Counted from the first letter of the stretch, positions 48,406 to 60,469 are shown. The stretch: DNA of 64,000 bases from Viola odorata (GCA_963691705.1 OY829539.1:21994407-22058406); one strand, 5' to 3'. Notes: generated from the letters alone by a model not told the origin. Made by a program: numbers and translations.

Positions 48406-49225
48406 TGATGCGGATCCAGCCTCATCGCATTCGCACAACGTGCCACTACAGCCAGTTGGGCCAATGATTCGTGCCAAGGGCAAAGAACTTCAAGGGAAGC
48501 TATCCCAGCTTCTATACAGAGATCTTGAGCAAGACACGATGATTGCGGAACTCGTGCTACGTGAGAAGAACCCGAGGCTAGTGACGCTGCTGCTCGTTGC
48601 CGCACCATGCGCACATGACAATACTGTCCGAGCCATTACGGACCAGGGAGGTTCTTAGGAGAGCTTTGGCCGACTTACTGGACCGTTTGGGATGTTGTCT
48701 CGTTGCTGTTCAAGTTTCAACTCAAACGCACAAGCCGTTTAGAAGAAGACCTGAGTCGACTTTGTCACATGCGAGTGTGCGTCCGACCCCATGCGATTTG
48801 AGCAACTCAGCCCAAACTGAAGTCCATTCATGTGAAGCTTCTTCCAAGCTTTTAGAACTTATTTATTATATTTATTATTTAGTTGTTTAAATTATTAGAC
48901 TTATTAGTCGAGTAGAACTCCTAATTCTATTCGAACTAGAACTTGCGTTTAGCGCCTATTTAAGGGTCACTTCGCTCATTATTGGGGGAGACCAATTTGA
49001 TTATTTATTGAGACGTTGTCTTGGGATTATTTAATCTATTGTTTATGGACTCGAACCTTATTCTAATCTTCAGTCCCACAAGCTAGGATTAGTTTCAAGT
49101 AAAATCGAAATTGCGACCGAATCGTGGACTAGATTCAAACCCATCACAAGACATCGACTAGGCCAGCAAGGAGCTCGCCTTCGCTCACCCTTGTGAGAAC
49201 CTCATTAGACATCGGCTAGGCCAGC
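48406..49225 (+). repeat. 5' LTR of the chromovirus, first part (split by a nested element)
   Basis: It starts TGATGCGGATCCAGCC and matches the middle LTR starting at 60470. The nested non-autonomous element interrupts it at 49225; the LTR resumes at 55807 and ends ...CGTATCA at 55924, for about 940 bp in all. A TATTTAA box lies near 48957-48964. The left flank is ctaga. Confidence 0.85.
48408..48658 (+). pseudogene. Pol C-terminal tail copy inside the 5' LTR
   Basis: The LTR begins with an open frame that in the middle LTR is the direct continuation of pol. It includes VGPMIRAKGKELQGKLSQLL and VAAPCAHDNTVRAI and ends at TAG 48656-48658. In this 5' position it has no upstream pol and is just the duplicate carried by the LTR. 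The GPM-x-RA(K/R) motif is seen at the pol terminus of CRM-like chromoviruses. Confidence 0.55.
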
Positions 49226-50873
49226 TGATGACGTGCTTGTCGAGGGCACGATCAAATAATTACAACTTATCACATGCAACAAAAAGGATTGAAGACAGTG
49301 GCAAGAGGTTCGATCCACAGAGAAAGGTGAAGACATACACTAGACAAAACCAGATATAAAGTAAAACAATAAAAGAAACAAAAAGGGGGGTTTTGGTTGG
49401 TTAATCTAGTTAACCAAGATAGAGATGACTGCTAACAAGATAATTAATAAAAACAGAAATCAAGGGCACGAAAGCAAAACACAATCAGGGGCAAGACATG
49501 CAAACAGAAATCAAGGGCATGACATGCAAACAAAAATCAAATAAAGAAATAAAGTCAGAAGAGAAGAAACTAAAAGCAATAAAATCAGAAGAGCAGATAA
49601 AAAAGATTCCTACCAAAGGTTTTTCTTGGGTTGCGTCGAGGGCATGAAAATCTCTTGACCTTGAGGGCTAGATAATTATCGGTGTAGAAATATTCTATTC
49701 TCATGCCATAGACCTGCTATAGGGACCGCGTTTCCACACCGCATCCCCTACTTACCTTCTTAGATAAAAGTCACCCCCCGTTTCTACATATGAGGTGACC
49801 TTGACGTTCCGCCATCCTCCCAGGCACGAATGCGGGGAGGCCACACTCAGAACGCCCATGAAGGGGAGGTAAGACAGATCTAGGACGTGATAGCTCAGCT
49901 TGTCAGACTCGTATCACATACCCTAATCGGTTGTTTACCCCTAGATGAAGACCTCTCGCGCTGTCTCCCCTAGGTGTCTACAATTATCTCAAGGCTTCGC
50001 GTCAGTTATAACCAAGAGAATGATAGTAATCATCTAGGTCTAGATATTAGTTGGCCAGACTACTAATCTGGCCCTAGACGAATTAACAAGAAACCGATAA
50101 ACAATCGAATACAACAATAAGAATATATTAAACACAATTAGGCCTATTAACTACCCATGCAACCCTCAAAATACCTCTGCTAAGAAGGGAGAATCTAGCT
50201 ACTCATACCACAAAACAAGTAAACAAAATAGGAAAATAAAGATTGCATAAAAGAAGAAGAACAAGAAGAATAAAACTATAAATGTTACCGGCCGGAGCAA
50301 AGCTCCAGTTAAGTTCAATGGCTGCTGGAAATGGATGCCTCCGCCACCACCCAAAAGAGGGAGGAGAGAAAAGGAGGTGGCTCCCAAAAGAAGAAAGTGG
50401 AAAAATATTTACAAGATGTGATGTGTGTGTCCTCAAACCCTAAAACTAGAGGCTTATATAGTGTCTAGCCCACAAGAAGACAAATTCCAGCTAAGGGATT
50501 ACAAAAAGACAAATTCCAGCCAAGTGGAGAGAGTGACAGCACATGGAGCGTGCTGGAATATTCTGGAATCTTCTAGATATGCAAGGAATCCCGTGAGAAT
50601 CTTTGGAGATTCGTCTATTTGGCTTTGTAGAGATATCGCGGACGAGAGACTGCTCACTGGTCTGGTTAGCTTTCGAGGGCTCGATGACATTCTGATCTTC
50701 TAGGCCTTGAAGCATGAAATCCTCATAAATACTCCAAAAATGCTTCTTTTCGATCTTTTTCTTCTATTGACGCTGATCTGCAATAAAGATTCGAATAAGG
50801 GTCAAATAGCGAAATCAAGCCCCCGAAAGGGCTAGAAAAGAAGGTAAAATCATGACCATGGAACGTGCTATCA
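49226..50873 (-). repeat. 3' LTR of the nested non-autonomous element, 1,648 bp
   Basis: It aligns along its whole length with 54133-55806. The 26-bp length difference is accounted for by one copy of a tandem motif (agaaatcaagggcacgacat type) near 49,450-49,530, present once more in the other LTR. A TATATAAG box on the minus strand lies at 50453-50460. Open frames inside it are not genes. Confidence 0.88.
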
Positions 50874-52727
50874 AACATCCCCACACTGCCCAATGCTCGC
50901 CCTCGAGCATTCACAAAACTGGAAATCACCTCAAGAAACAGACAAATATAATTAACCAACACACAATTACAAACCGGCACCGAGCTAGACTTCAGACAAA
51001 CTCATCTTCACCTAGAAGGCACCTGTATCAAATCAGAAGGGTAACGACCCGAAAGATTAAACTTTCCCACATCAAGGCCTTCTACCAGTAATCCTCACAA
51101 AGTAATCAAATAGGAAAACTAGTAGTTGATCAGGCTCCTAATAAATCCTAGATGAAATGGCACTCACACTCATAAACAGGGCTAGGTGTTTACCACTCAA
51201 AACTAAATGCACATAGCACAACACAAAGTCAAACTTACATATCAATCTGAGTACTGTAGAACACATGCATGGGCAATCAACAATCGGAGAAACAACGCAT
51301 CAGCAAAAAGAAAGAAAAGGGATGAAACGACCTAGAAATGTGGAAGAGAGAAGCAGGAGATGAACGGAAGAGAAATGAGGGGAGAAAAGAAGGAAAGAAA
51401 AGAAAGGACCAGATATAACCTGGATGGATTCCTTGGCTTAGGAAAAAGGCGATGTGGCAAGGCAGCTTTTATCAAGGGCACGAAGTGGTTCGGGGGCTAG
51501 ACAGAGGTCTTCTTTTCGAGGACAGGAAACTCTTCTTGTTGAGGCTTCGGATGCAGATACTCTTTTTGTTCGCTTAATGCCCCCCTCCTTTTATTTTGAA
51601 TTTTAAATGTTTTTTTTTTCTTTTTTTTTCCTTTTTTTTTTGAAGAGAGGGGCACGAACCAGTTACAAAACCTTGATTCTGCTGGGGCATGAAACTTTTG
51701 ATTTTTCGTTCGGCATTTGCCCTTGATCTGCTTCCAGCATCGATGGTGACTTCTTTTCGTTTCCCTACACTTGAACGTTTCTAGGGCTCGAATTGCTTGA
51801 ATGATCTAGGGCTCGAAACTCTTTCGAGCTTTTGCTTTTTCTTGCCCTAGATTTCTGCTTTCTATTTTCTGCTCTAAAGTCTTTTTGCTTTTGTCTGCTT
51901 CCCCACACTTGAACTTGTCTGTGCGTTCTTCGGGTGTCTAGCCCTCGACGTTACCCTCAATAATCGCTACCTTACCTGCCAAGGAAAAAGATCAAGAAAA
52001 TACAAATGGTCAGGAAAGAATATGAAATGAAGGGGAATGTCGGGGGCTCGAAAAGAAAAGAGAGAGAGAGGGGGAGAAGAGAAAGAAAAAGACATTGATG
52101 CGAAGCTTTTCCTCACATTTAAGCTTTCCCATGTCTAACAGTGCCTATACCCAGGGATATCATGCAAGATCAACCAGTGCCTAGCTAAAGCATCCTAATC
52201 ACACAAGAAAAGAAATAGGCGTGGAGGCTCAAGTGGTCACAGGGTACTTTTGTGACTACTGATGTCGAGGCCTAGATATGGATATAAGGTTCAATAGGCA
52301 AATATGAGAACAGCTAGGTCTAGACAAGGTGCTGGTGGTTCATACTTGTGTGCAATTGATCAAAAAATGTGTGTCCATTCATAGAGGTTTAAAAACTGGG
52401 CAGTGACAGAATTTTGGCAAAATTTTAGCTAAATCCTAAAATTTAAAAAGCCAAAAAATTTTATAATTTCGTAACAAAACAAACAATCATGCAACAAGCA
52501 GAAAAATAAACATACAGTCAAGCAATAATAAAATAACAAGCGCAAACATAATAGATAAATCCCTCCCCACACTTAGGCTTCGCATTGTCCTCAATGCGAG
52601 AAGGGCACACACAAGAAAGTTCTGAAAAATAAAAAGTGAAGCAGAAATAAAAAGGGAAAGGAACGTGGGTTGCCTCCCACCAAGCGCCTCTGTTATTGTC
52701 GAGGGCACGACATTAGTTGTTTGAACT
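50874..52727 (-). other. Non-coding 3' part of the internal region of the nested element
   Basis: No gene. It includes a GT/G-rich minus-strand stretch abutting the LTR at 50874-50892 that could serve as polypurine tract, homopolymer T tracts at about 51,610-51,640, and a purine-rich gagagagaggggg stretch near 52,060-52,090. Phrases built on tcgagggc recur throughout. Confidence 0.6.
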
Positions 52728-54031
52728 TCAACCAATCCTACTAAATGCTTTCCATCCTCTTAGTTTGATGTGAATTATCGCATAAAGTGGATGGTCCAGT
52801 AACAAATCAACCTGCAGGCAACCATAAAATGATTCAAATGTTAACTCGGGTTCCCGCAAAATAAAGAGGAAAAATTTGTTATGAGTGAAAGGTGATTCAA
52901 GAAAAGTATCAATGTAATCAGAAATTTTAGAAATCTCCCTATCACACATAACGACTTTAGAGCTCAAGACCTCGATTGTCTCTTCCTCAATCTCTCTCAA
53001 ATCCTCCTTTTTAACCTCCCCTGGCTTGAATTCTATGTCTAGGGCATGAAAACTGTCGCAAAGTTTGATGTGGTGAAAATCCTCAAAAACCTCAATGTCT
53101 TGGCCCACCAAAGTGTTAGAATAGTTCGGAGTTGACTTGGCAAATTTGGTTGAACAACGATTTCTGCCTCCAAATCTGCGTCTAGGGCACGACGTTCCGG
53201 CTTGTCGAGGGCATGACGCTCCGGATTGTCGAGGGCATGACGCTCATCGTGAAAATCTGGCAGATTTGCATCGTTCAACATTGTGACTGCACTGGCCTTG
53301 AACTCCACATTGGCTCCTGACTCTGAAAGAAGACATTCTTGGCCCTCCAAGTTTAGCTCATTCGTAGGCATGAAAAGGTCCTCTAACCCATAAGACTCAT
53401 CATCCTGGTCATGACGCTCAGATGGCAACTCCCATAGAATGGCGGTTGATAGATTCTCGTCACTTAAATAGTCGTCACTATCTAGGTGCTGCAAATGTTG
53501 TTCTATGGGGGTGATAGGATGATTTGTGGTGTGACTGGGCAGAAGTGTTGGAGCTAAAAATTTTGGTCTAGGTGCAGGGGCAACATCTAGGGCAGGATGG
53601 GTAGGTTCAGGTGCAGGGGCAACGTCTAAGGCAAGATGGGTAGGTTCAGGTGGTCCAGCGTCGGGGGCAGGATGCACGGGTAGCCATACAAAGTTTCCTT
53701 CAATAGCCTCTTGGCGTCTCTGCTCCATAAGCTCCTCCAAGGCCTCATGACCTTGATTCACCATATCAGCTAATTCATCTATTTGTCTTTGTATCTCAAG
53801 CTCATGCAAGGCTAATTGCATCTCCTCAAGTTGGCTCCTCAGGGTAGCTAGTTCTGCCCAAGATTCCTGATTTCCTTAGTTGCTCTGTGGAGGTGGTGGA
53901 GGCTGATAATATTGATAGCTAGGTTCGTCTTGCCCTGCATAGTTGAAATTTTCTTGATCCCACCATGTGGGGTTAGGAGTAAAATACTGAGGAAAAGAGG
54001 GTGAGTAAGAATAAGAATCAAAATAAGACAT
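52728..54031 (-). pseudogene. Gag-like ORF of the nested element, one stop and one frameshift
   Basis: The frame starts at ATG 54031 (MSYFDSYSYSPSFPQYF), with a Tyr/Pro/Gln-rich N-terminus ending in PPPPPQSN before a TAA at 53876-53878 (CAA to TAA is the simplest origin). It continues as a coiled-coil-like helix (LEEMQLALHELEIQRQIDE, then EALEELMEQRRQEA), a Pro/Ala repeat (THPALDVAPAPEP twice), an acidic middle and a short DNPERHALDKPERRALDA repeat. A frameshift near 53,110 leads to QDIEVFEDFHHIKLC and on to the stop at 52728. No zinc knuckle or enzyme motif is seen. It resembles the structural ORF of non-autonomous plant LTR elements; exact family unknown. Confidence 0.6.
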
Positions 54032-54111
54032 GGAAGCAAGAAATAATTAAAAAAAATAAAATAAAAAAATAAAAAAAATCTGGAACTGTCAAGGGCACAA
54101 ATTAACACCAG

Positions 54112-54129
54112 TCCCCGGCAACTGCGCCA
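54112..54129 (-). promoter_or_regulatory. Primer-binding site for tRNA-Asp, nested element
   Basis: On the minus strand TGGCGCAGTTGCCGGGGA pairs with the 3' end of plant tRNA-Asp with one mismatch, and lies three bases from the LTR edge at 54133. This primer is typical of Athila-type elements. Confidence 0.8.
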
Positions 54130-54132
54130 ATT

Positions 54133-55806
54133 TGATGACATGCTTGTTGACGGCACGATCAAATAATTACAACTTATCACATGCAACAAAAAGGATTGAA
54201 GACAGTGGCAAGAGGTTCGATCCACAGAGAAAGGTGAAGACATACACTATACAAGACCAGATATAAAGTAAAACAATAAAAGAAACAAAAAGGGGGGTTT
54301 TGGTTGGTTAATCTAGTTAACCAAGATAGAGATGACTGCTATCAAGACAATTAATAAAAACAGAAATCAAGGGCACGAAAGCAAAACACAATCAGGGGCA
54401 AGACATGCAAATAGAAATCAAGGGCACAACATGCAAATAGAAATCAAAGGCATGACATTCAAACAGAAATCAAATAAAGAAATAAAGTCAGAAGAGAAGA
54501 AACTAAAAGCAATAAAATCAGAAGAGTAGATAAGAAAGATTCCTAGTAAAGGTTTTTCTCGGGCTGCGTCGAGGGTATGAAAATCTCTTGACCTCGAGGG
54601 CTAGATAATCATCGGTGCAGAAATATTCTATTCTCATGCCATAGACCTGCTCTAGGGACCGCGTTTCCACACCGCATCCCCTACTTACCTTCTTAGATAA
54701 AAGTCACCCGCCGTTTCCACATATGAGGTGACCTTGACGTTCCGCCATCCTCCCAGGCACGAATGCGGGGAGGCCACACTCAGAACGCCCATGAAGGGGA
54801 GGTAAGACAGATCTAGGGCGTGATAGCTCAGCTTGTCAGACTCGTATCACATACCCTAATCGGTTGTTTACCCCTAGATGAAGACCTCTCGCGTTGTCTC
54901 CCCTAGCTGTCTACTATTATCTCAAGGCTTCGCGTCAGTTATAACCAAGAGAATGACAGTAATCATCTAGGTCTAGATATTAGTTGGCCAGACTACTAAT
55001 CTGGCCCTAGACGAATTAACAAGAAACCGATAAACAATCGAATACAACAATAAGAATATATTAAACACAATTATGCCTCTTAACTACCCATGCAACCCTC
55101 AAAATACCTCTGTTAAGAAGGGAGAATCTAGCTACTCATACCACAAAACAAGTAAACAAAATAGGAAAAGAAAGATTGCATAAAAGAAGAAGAACAAGAA
55201 GAATAAAACTATAAATGTTACCGGCCGGAGCTTTGCTCCGGTTAAGTTCAATGGCTGCTGGAAATGGATGCCTCCGCCACCACCTAAAAGAGGGAGGAGA
55301 GAAAAGGAGGCGGCTCCCAAAAGAAGAAAGTGGAAAAATATTTACAAGATGTGATGTGTGTGTCCTCAAACCCTAAAACTAGAGGCTTATATAGTGTCTA
55401 GCCCACAAGAAGACAAATTCCAGCTAAGGGATTACAAAAAGACAAATTCCAGCTAAGGGGAGAGAGTGACAGCACATGGAGCGTGCTGGAATATTCTGGA
55501 ATCTTCTAGATATACAAGGAATCCCGTGAGAATCTTTGGAGATTCGTCTATTTGGCTTTGCAGAGATATCGCGGGTGAGAGACTGCTCACTGGTCTAGTT
55601 AGCTTTCGAGGGCTCGACGACATTCTGATCTTCTAGGCCTTGAAGCATGAAATCCTCAGAAATACTCCAAAAATGCTTCTTTTCGATCTTTTCCTTCTAT
55701 TGACGCTGATCTGCAATAAATATTGGAATAAGGGTCAAATAGCAGAATCAAGCCCCCGAAAGGGCTAGAAAATAAGGTAAAATCATGACCATGAAACGTG
55801 CTATCA
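54133..55806 (-). repeat. 5' LTR of the nested non-autonomous element, 1,674 bp
   Basis: TG...CA bounded, matching the 3' LTR at 49226-50873 except for scattered substitutions and one extra 26-bp tandem copy near 54,400-54,450. A TATATAAG box on the minus strand is at 55386-55393. Confidence 0.88.
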
Positions 55807-55924
55807 CTAGCAAGTGCTCGTCAACGCTCATACATAGTGAGTCCTATCCAATTTCCACGTCAATTCTAAGCCTTTGAACTAGATCAACAATTCAATAAGG
55901 GCCTAGGCAACTAGGATCGTATCA
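55807..55924 (+). repeat. 5' LTR of the chromovirus, second part
   Basis: This continues the LTR after the nested element and ends ...GGATCGTATCA; the same ending occurs at 61742 in the middle LTR. Together with 48406-49225 it makes one LTR. Confidence 0.8.
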
Positions 55925-55926
55925 TG

Positions 55927-55938
55927 TGGTAGCAGAGC
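55927..55938 (+). promoter_or_regulatory. Primer-binding site (initiator-Met tRNA), first internal region
   Basis: TGGTAGCAGAGC two bases after the LTR end differs by one base from the TGGTATCAGAGC complement of plant initiator-Met tRNA. Confidence 0.75.
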
Positions 55939-56771
55939 TTAAGGCGTTATAAGGTTTGGTTATATCCATTTATCCTTTACTATTTTTATTATTTTCTTTG
56001 TTAAGATTGGTTCTTCTTCTACCCTATTCCTTAACTAATCTTCTTGTGTGCCGCGTGTTAGTTAGTTTGAGTCAAGTCGAGCTAGGTTTAGGTATGTGTT
56101 TGATTTTAATTATTCCATGCCAATCCAAAAAAGAGTCACAAAATACTAGAAAGAGTCAGTATTTTAGGTAGCTAAAAAGAGTTAAAAAAGAAAAGAAACA
56201 AAAGAAACAAAATACAAAATCCCAGAAGGTATTTGAGATACAAATCAAAAAGAAAAATTGTATTTGGTGATCAAAATCAAAATTTGGCACGGGGAGCACA
56301 ATCGCATGCACTATCGCACACCACTCACAATCCGTGAGCTATTTGAGTCTTCTTGAGTCTTTTGAGCTTTTTCTTGATTCCAAATATTATCTTCTACTCC
56401 ATCTTAACAATTGTTTAGTTGATTGCTCTTGCAACTAACCTCTTGTTAGGCATCAAAACTTCCTTCGAAGCTAGTTGTCTTTGTGTGTCTTCTCGGAAGC
56501 CTTTCTTTGAAACTCTCGAGTCACTTAACGGTTTGTGCTGGAACAACAATAGAGATATTACCAAGGCAATTTGAGTGATATTGTGAGGACAATAGAGAGT
56601 TAAACATGAGAGTAAACACATGAGGGAGTGCTAGGTTTAGTACAATTTTATGCTTGTTTTCTAGTGTTGTGAATTTTAGGATAAACAGGTAAGACGAACG
56701 AAGTTTCAAATGGAATATAGAAGCAAGAATTGATCACACTTCTTAGAAACCTCAATACAAGGTTTGTGGAG
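55939..56771 (+). other. Untranslated leader of the chromovirus, first copy
   Basis: Non-coding sequence between the primer site and the gag ATG, including an A-rich stretch (aaaagaaacaaaagaaac) near 56,190. The matching leader of the second copy is 61,757-62,626. Confidence 0.65.
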
Positions 56772-57165
56772 ATGGAGGAGTGGATTAACAAAGTCTCAGA
56801 TGAAATAATGCCTAAAGTATGTCACTTGGGCAGCCGGCTCAAAACGGCAGTTCGAGCCCTCAAGCATTTGGTATTCCCCGACTAAAGATTAAAAATAAGG
56901 AGTTACATGAAACTCTAGTAAAAATGAATAAAGGGAAGGGTGTCACTGTAGTGGAGGATGCATACGGACCAAGGGTTTCCGAGGTAAATCCTAGGCATAC
57001 AACGCAGCACAACGCCTTAGCGCATACGGTAGAGAGCGAGCCGCCAACAGCACGCGCACTAGCCTTCAATGAGCGCGGACACTCTAAGACGCTTGTCATT
57101 CGGCATAACTTAGGTTTGCAAGGAAAGGTGGACAGCAACGACAGTGAGTAACGCTAGAATTTATT
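56772..57165 (+). pseudogene. gag: Remnant of gag, first chromovirus copy
   Basis: From ATG 56772 the start MEEWINKVSDEIMPK is shared with the second copy (62627). A frameshift leads into MSLGQPAQNGSSSPQAFGIP and ELHETLVKMNKGKG. Only about 400 bp separate this start from protease, far less than a normal gag, and no capsid core or zinc knuckle is present. The second copy has the same shortened layout, so most of gag was lost before the two internal regions became neighbours. Confidence 0.6.
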
Positions 57166-57560
57166 TCACACTCGTTGCTTGGTGGCGAATAAGATATGTT
57201 CCCTAATTATTGATAATGGAAGTTGTACGAATTGTTCGAGTACCCTACTTATACAGAATTTAAGCCTTCTAACTACAAGACACCCAACACCTTATTTACT
57301 CCATTATATGATGAATGAAGGAGAGTTGAAGGTGACGAAGCAAGCTATGGTTCCATTCTTTATTGGGAGCTATAAAGATGAAGTCCTTAGTAATGTGGTG
57401 TCGATGCATTCGAGTCACATCCTCCTTGGATGACCATGGCAGTATGATAGAGAAGCCATTCATGACGGAAGGAGCAATCATTACAAGTTCGTAAAATATG
57501 ACCGAAAATTTACCCTTGTTCCTTTAACACTAACGCAAGTCTCGGAGGACCAACAATGGC
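57166..57560 (+). pseudogene. Aspartic protease, first chromovirus copy
   Basis: Retropepsin with active site CSLIIDNGSCTNCSST, then VTKQAMVPFFIGSYKDEVLS and SSHILLG followed by a TGA (57432-57434) where relatives have Arg (CGA to TGA), then PWQYDREAIHDG in the same frame. The catalytic Asp is kept. Confidence 0.8.
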
Positions 57561-57639
57561 TAGTGAAGGAATTTGCCGAGTTTGAGATCACTAAAATTCT
57601 TGAGAGAAAAAAGAGCATAGTTGAGTATTTAAAAGAAAG

Positions 57640-57815
57640 AGAATTAATGAGAAAAATAACCCCCATGAAAAGAATGAGCATGGGAAGAGAGGAAGTACGA
57701 AAAATAGCCCCCATGAAAAGAATGAGCATGGGAAGAGAGGAAGTACGAAAAATAGCCCCCATGAAAAGAATGAGCATGGGAAAAGAGATAGTGAGAAAAA
57801 TAACCTGCATGAAAA
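57640..57815 (+). repeat. 54-bp tandem repeat in the protease-RT linker
   Basis: The unit containing cccccatgaaaagaatgagc and atgggaagagaggaagtacg occurs three times at 54-bp spacing and a fourth time in diverged form. Being 18 codons long, it keeps the frame and encodes a charged HEKNEHGKRGSTKNSP-like repeat in the frame that joins the RT domain. Confidence 0.85.
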
Positions 57816-58772
57816 AAGTGAGCATGCGAGAGGAAAACACATGCATGAGAGTGGAAATTGTAAATCCAAGCTCGTATCAACATCTAACCCTAACCCTCTC
57901 GATTCTGCCCCTCCTTCTATTTCTTCTCTTTTGCAGGACTTCAAGGATGTTTTGCCAGAGGAGATGCCTCCGGGCTTACCGTCAATTTGAGGGATTGATC
58001 ATCAAATCGACTTTATGCCCGGATCAACCATACCGAACCGACCGACCTATATAAGTAATCCCGAAGAGAGTAAAAAGATGTAGATGCAAGTAGATAAGCT
58101 TCTTAGCCATTGCTATGTGAAAGAGAGCTTGTATCCTTGTGCGGTGCCTGTCATCTTGGTGCCTAAAAAGGATGGATCATGACGCATGTGTGTGGACTGT
58201 CGAGCGGTCAACCGAATCACTGTAAAGTATCGCCATCCCATCCATAATTTAGAAGATATGGTTGATGAATTGAGTGGTAGTAGAATGTTTTCTAAGATTG
58301 ATTTAATGAGTGGCTATCATCAAATTCACATGAAAAAAGGGGATGAATGGAAAACGGTTGTATGAGATTGATGAATTAGGTTCTTAGGCACTTTATTGGT
58401 AAGTTTTTTGTGGTTTATTTTGATGATATCTTAATTTACAGTAAATCACTTGAAGAACATGTTACTCACTTTAAGTTAGTTTTTACTACACTTCATGAGA
58501 AAAAATTATATGCTAAGCTTAACAAGTGTTCCTTTGCTTTAGAACAAGTTGGTTTTCTTGGTTTTGTTATAAGTGTAGATGGAGTAAAGGTGGACGAGGA
58601 GAAGATCAGAGTGATCGAAGAGTGGCCGACTCCTAAGGATGCGAGCAACATGCGCTTATTCCAAGGCTTGGCGAGTTTTTATAGATGCTTTGTCAAGGAT
58701 TTTAGTACTATTGTTATTCCCTTAAATGAACTAACTAAAAATAATGTGCCTTTAAGATGGGAGCAGCAGTAA
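57816..58772 (+). pseudogene. Reverse transcriptase, first chromovirus copy, with internal deletion
   Basis: The frame of RT starts at DFKDVLPEEMPPGLP and runs through [38 protein letters not shown] and [13 protein letters not shown]. After DEWKT a deletion removes the block that normally contains the PFGLTNAP motif; the sequence jumps to the stretch before the active site VYFDDILIYSK (58,41x), then LGFVISVDGVKVDEEKI and LASFYRCFVKDFS. Several stops occur (for example after KKDGS, TGG to TGA). The YFDD active site is kept but the enzyme is non-functional. Confidence 0.85.
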
Positions 58773-59171
58773 GAGGAAGCGTTCTGAACGCTTAAGGAGA
58801 AGTTGTGCTCGACGCCCATGTTGACCCTGCCGGATTTCGATGAGGCCTTTAAGGTAGAGTGTGACGCGAGTGGGCTCGGGATAGGTGTTGTCCTTTCACA
58901 AGAACAAAGACTTGTTGCCTACTTCATTGAGAAGTTGAAGGGTGCTAAAATCATATATCCGACCTACGACAAGGAGTTATACGCCTTAGTGCGCGCACTT
59001 GAGGTTTGGCAACATTACTTGATGCCGCGCAAATTTATTGTGCAAACAAATCATTTGAGTTTGAAGTATCTCAAGGGACAAAACAATTTGCATAAATTCC
59101 ACGCTTCTTGGATGGATTTCATTGAGTCCATTCCCTATCACATCAAGTACAAGAAAGATTAGGAAAATATA
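58773..59171 (+). pseudogene. RNase H, first chromovirus copy
   Basis: Contains [16 protein letters not shown] (catalytic Asp), [19 protein letters not shown] (catalytic Glu) and [13 protein letters not shown], where relatives have T-D-H, so the third acidic residue is Asn here. It ends with a TAG (59161-59163) just before ENIVADALSQRYALLSSL, which belongs to the same frame in relatives. Confidence 0.82.
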
Positions 59172-60469
59172 GTGGCCGATGCACTATCCCAAAGGTACGC
59201 ATTGCTTTCTTCACTTAGTGCTAAATTATCAGGATTTGCGCATATTATTGACCTTTATGCTACTCATTCTGAATTTGGAGAGATCTATTCCTTTTGTGAG
59301 TCTAAGTCTGACTCCAAATATTTTAAGCATGAGGGATATTTATTTAAGCGAAAGCACTTATGTGTGCCACAATGTTCCTTGCGAGAGTTGTTTATACGAG
59401 AGTTGTTTATACGAGAGTCACGCAGTGGCGGTTTGATGGGCCACTTTGGTGTGAATAAGACCTTGGATGTACTCAAAGAACACTTTTATTGGCCCGATAT
59501 GAAGCGTGATGTTGTCCATATTGTCGCTAGGTGTTTAGCTTGCTATAAGGCAAAATCTAGGGTAAATAATCATGGTGAGTACATGCCAGTGCCTATACCT
59601 TCCCACCCTTAGACCGATTTATCCACGGACTTTGTTATAGGATTTCTTAACTCTAGACGAGGGAAGGATAGTATCTTTATAGTCGTAGATCATTTTTCTA
59701 AGATGGAACAATTTATTCCTTGTGCTAATACTGATGATGCGATTAAGGTTGCTAACTTATTTTTCAAAGATGTTGTGCGTTTACACGATGTTCCAGTGAG
59801 CATAGTTAGCGAGCATGATGGAAAGTTCCTTAGTCACTTTTGGAGGATTTTGTCAAAGAAATTAGGTACAAATTTGTTGTATTCGATGTCATGTCATCCA
59901 CAAACCAACGGGCAAACATGAGTGGTTAATAGGATGCTTGGTTCTCTATTGCGCACCTTAGTCCCTAAGCATGTGTCCACATAGGTTGAGTATCTGTCTT
60001 TTATTGAGTTTGCTTATAAACGTTTTGAGATTGTGTATGGTTTTAACCCTATGACACCGTTGGATTTGACCCATTTACCTTTGAGTGAAGTCTCTAGCTT
60101 AGATGGCAGCAAGAAGGCGAAGATGGTCAAGAAGATCCATGAGCAAGTCAAGCGCAACATTGAACGCATGAATGAGAAGTTGGCACATAAGAGAAACCAA
60201 GAAAGGAAGATTGTTTCCTTCAATGTAGGCGATTGGGTTTGGCTCTACTTAAGGAGGGAACATTTCCCTAGCCGATGCTGAGGCAAAATGGCGCCTCGAG
60301 GCGATGAACCGTTCCAAATCATTGCCAAAGTCAACGAGAATGCCTACAAACTACATTTGCCATGTGAGTACGGTTCGGTTAGTATTACATTCAATGTTAT
60401 TGACTTATCTTTGTTTCATGTAGGTGAGGATGATGATTAGAGGGCAAATCAATTCGAAGGGGGAGGGAA
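59172..60469 (+). pseudogene. Integrase, first chromovirus copy, catalytic Glu codon lost
   Basis: The HHCC domain (HFGVNKTLDVLKEHFYWP ... CLACYKAKS) is followed by the core with [10 protein letters not shown] (first Asp), [14 protein letters not shown] (second position, Asp to Glu) and CHPQTNGQT followed by a stop where relatives have the catalytic Glu. A deletion near 60,015 joins FIEFAYK to FEIVYGFNPMTPLDL. The C-terminal part has NVGDWVWLYLRREHFP and ITFNVIDLSLFHVGEDDD. The enzyme cannot work. Confidence 0.85.

Larger units (their letters stand above)
49226..55806 (-). mobile_element. Non-autonomous LTR retrotransposon (6,581 bp) nested in the chromovirus LTR
   Basis: Two long LTRs (49226-50873 and 54133-55806) flank a 3.26-kb internal region on the minus strand. 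The termini are TGATAGCACG... and ...CATGTCATCA. Flanking 5-mers are ccagc (left) and ctagc (right), a target duplication with one mismatch. The primer-binding site fits tRNA-Asp. The internal region has a gag-like ORF only; no protease, RT or integrase is visible, so the element must have depended on another for movement. The two LTRs are nearly identical where compared, so the insertion is the youngest event in this part of the window. Confidence 0.85.

Noticed and set aside
50199..50436. Small minus-strand frames rich in Phe/Leu (also 55132-55369)
   Set aside because: They lie inside both LTRs of the nested element and come from a poly-AAG tract read in reverse; not genes.
57481..57944. 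Minus-strand frames with repeated FSCSFFSWG-like segments
   Set aside because: They are the antisense of the 54-bp linker repeat in the chromovirus.
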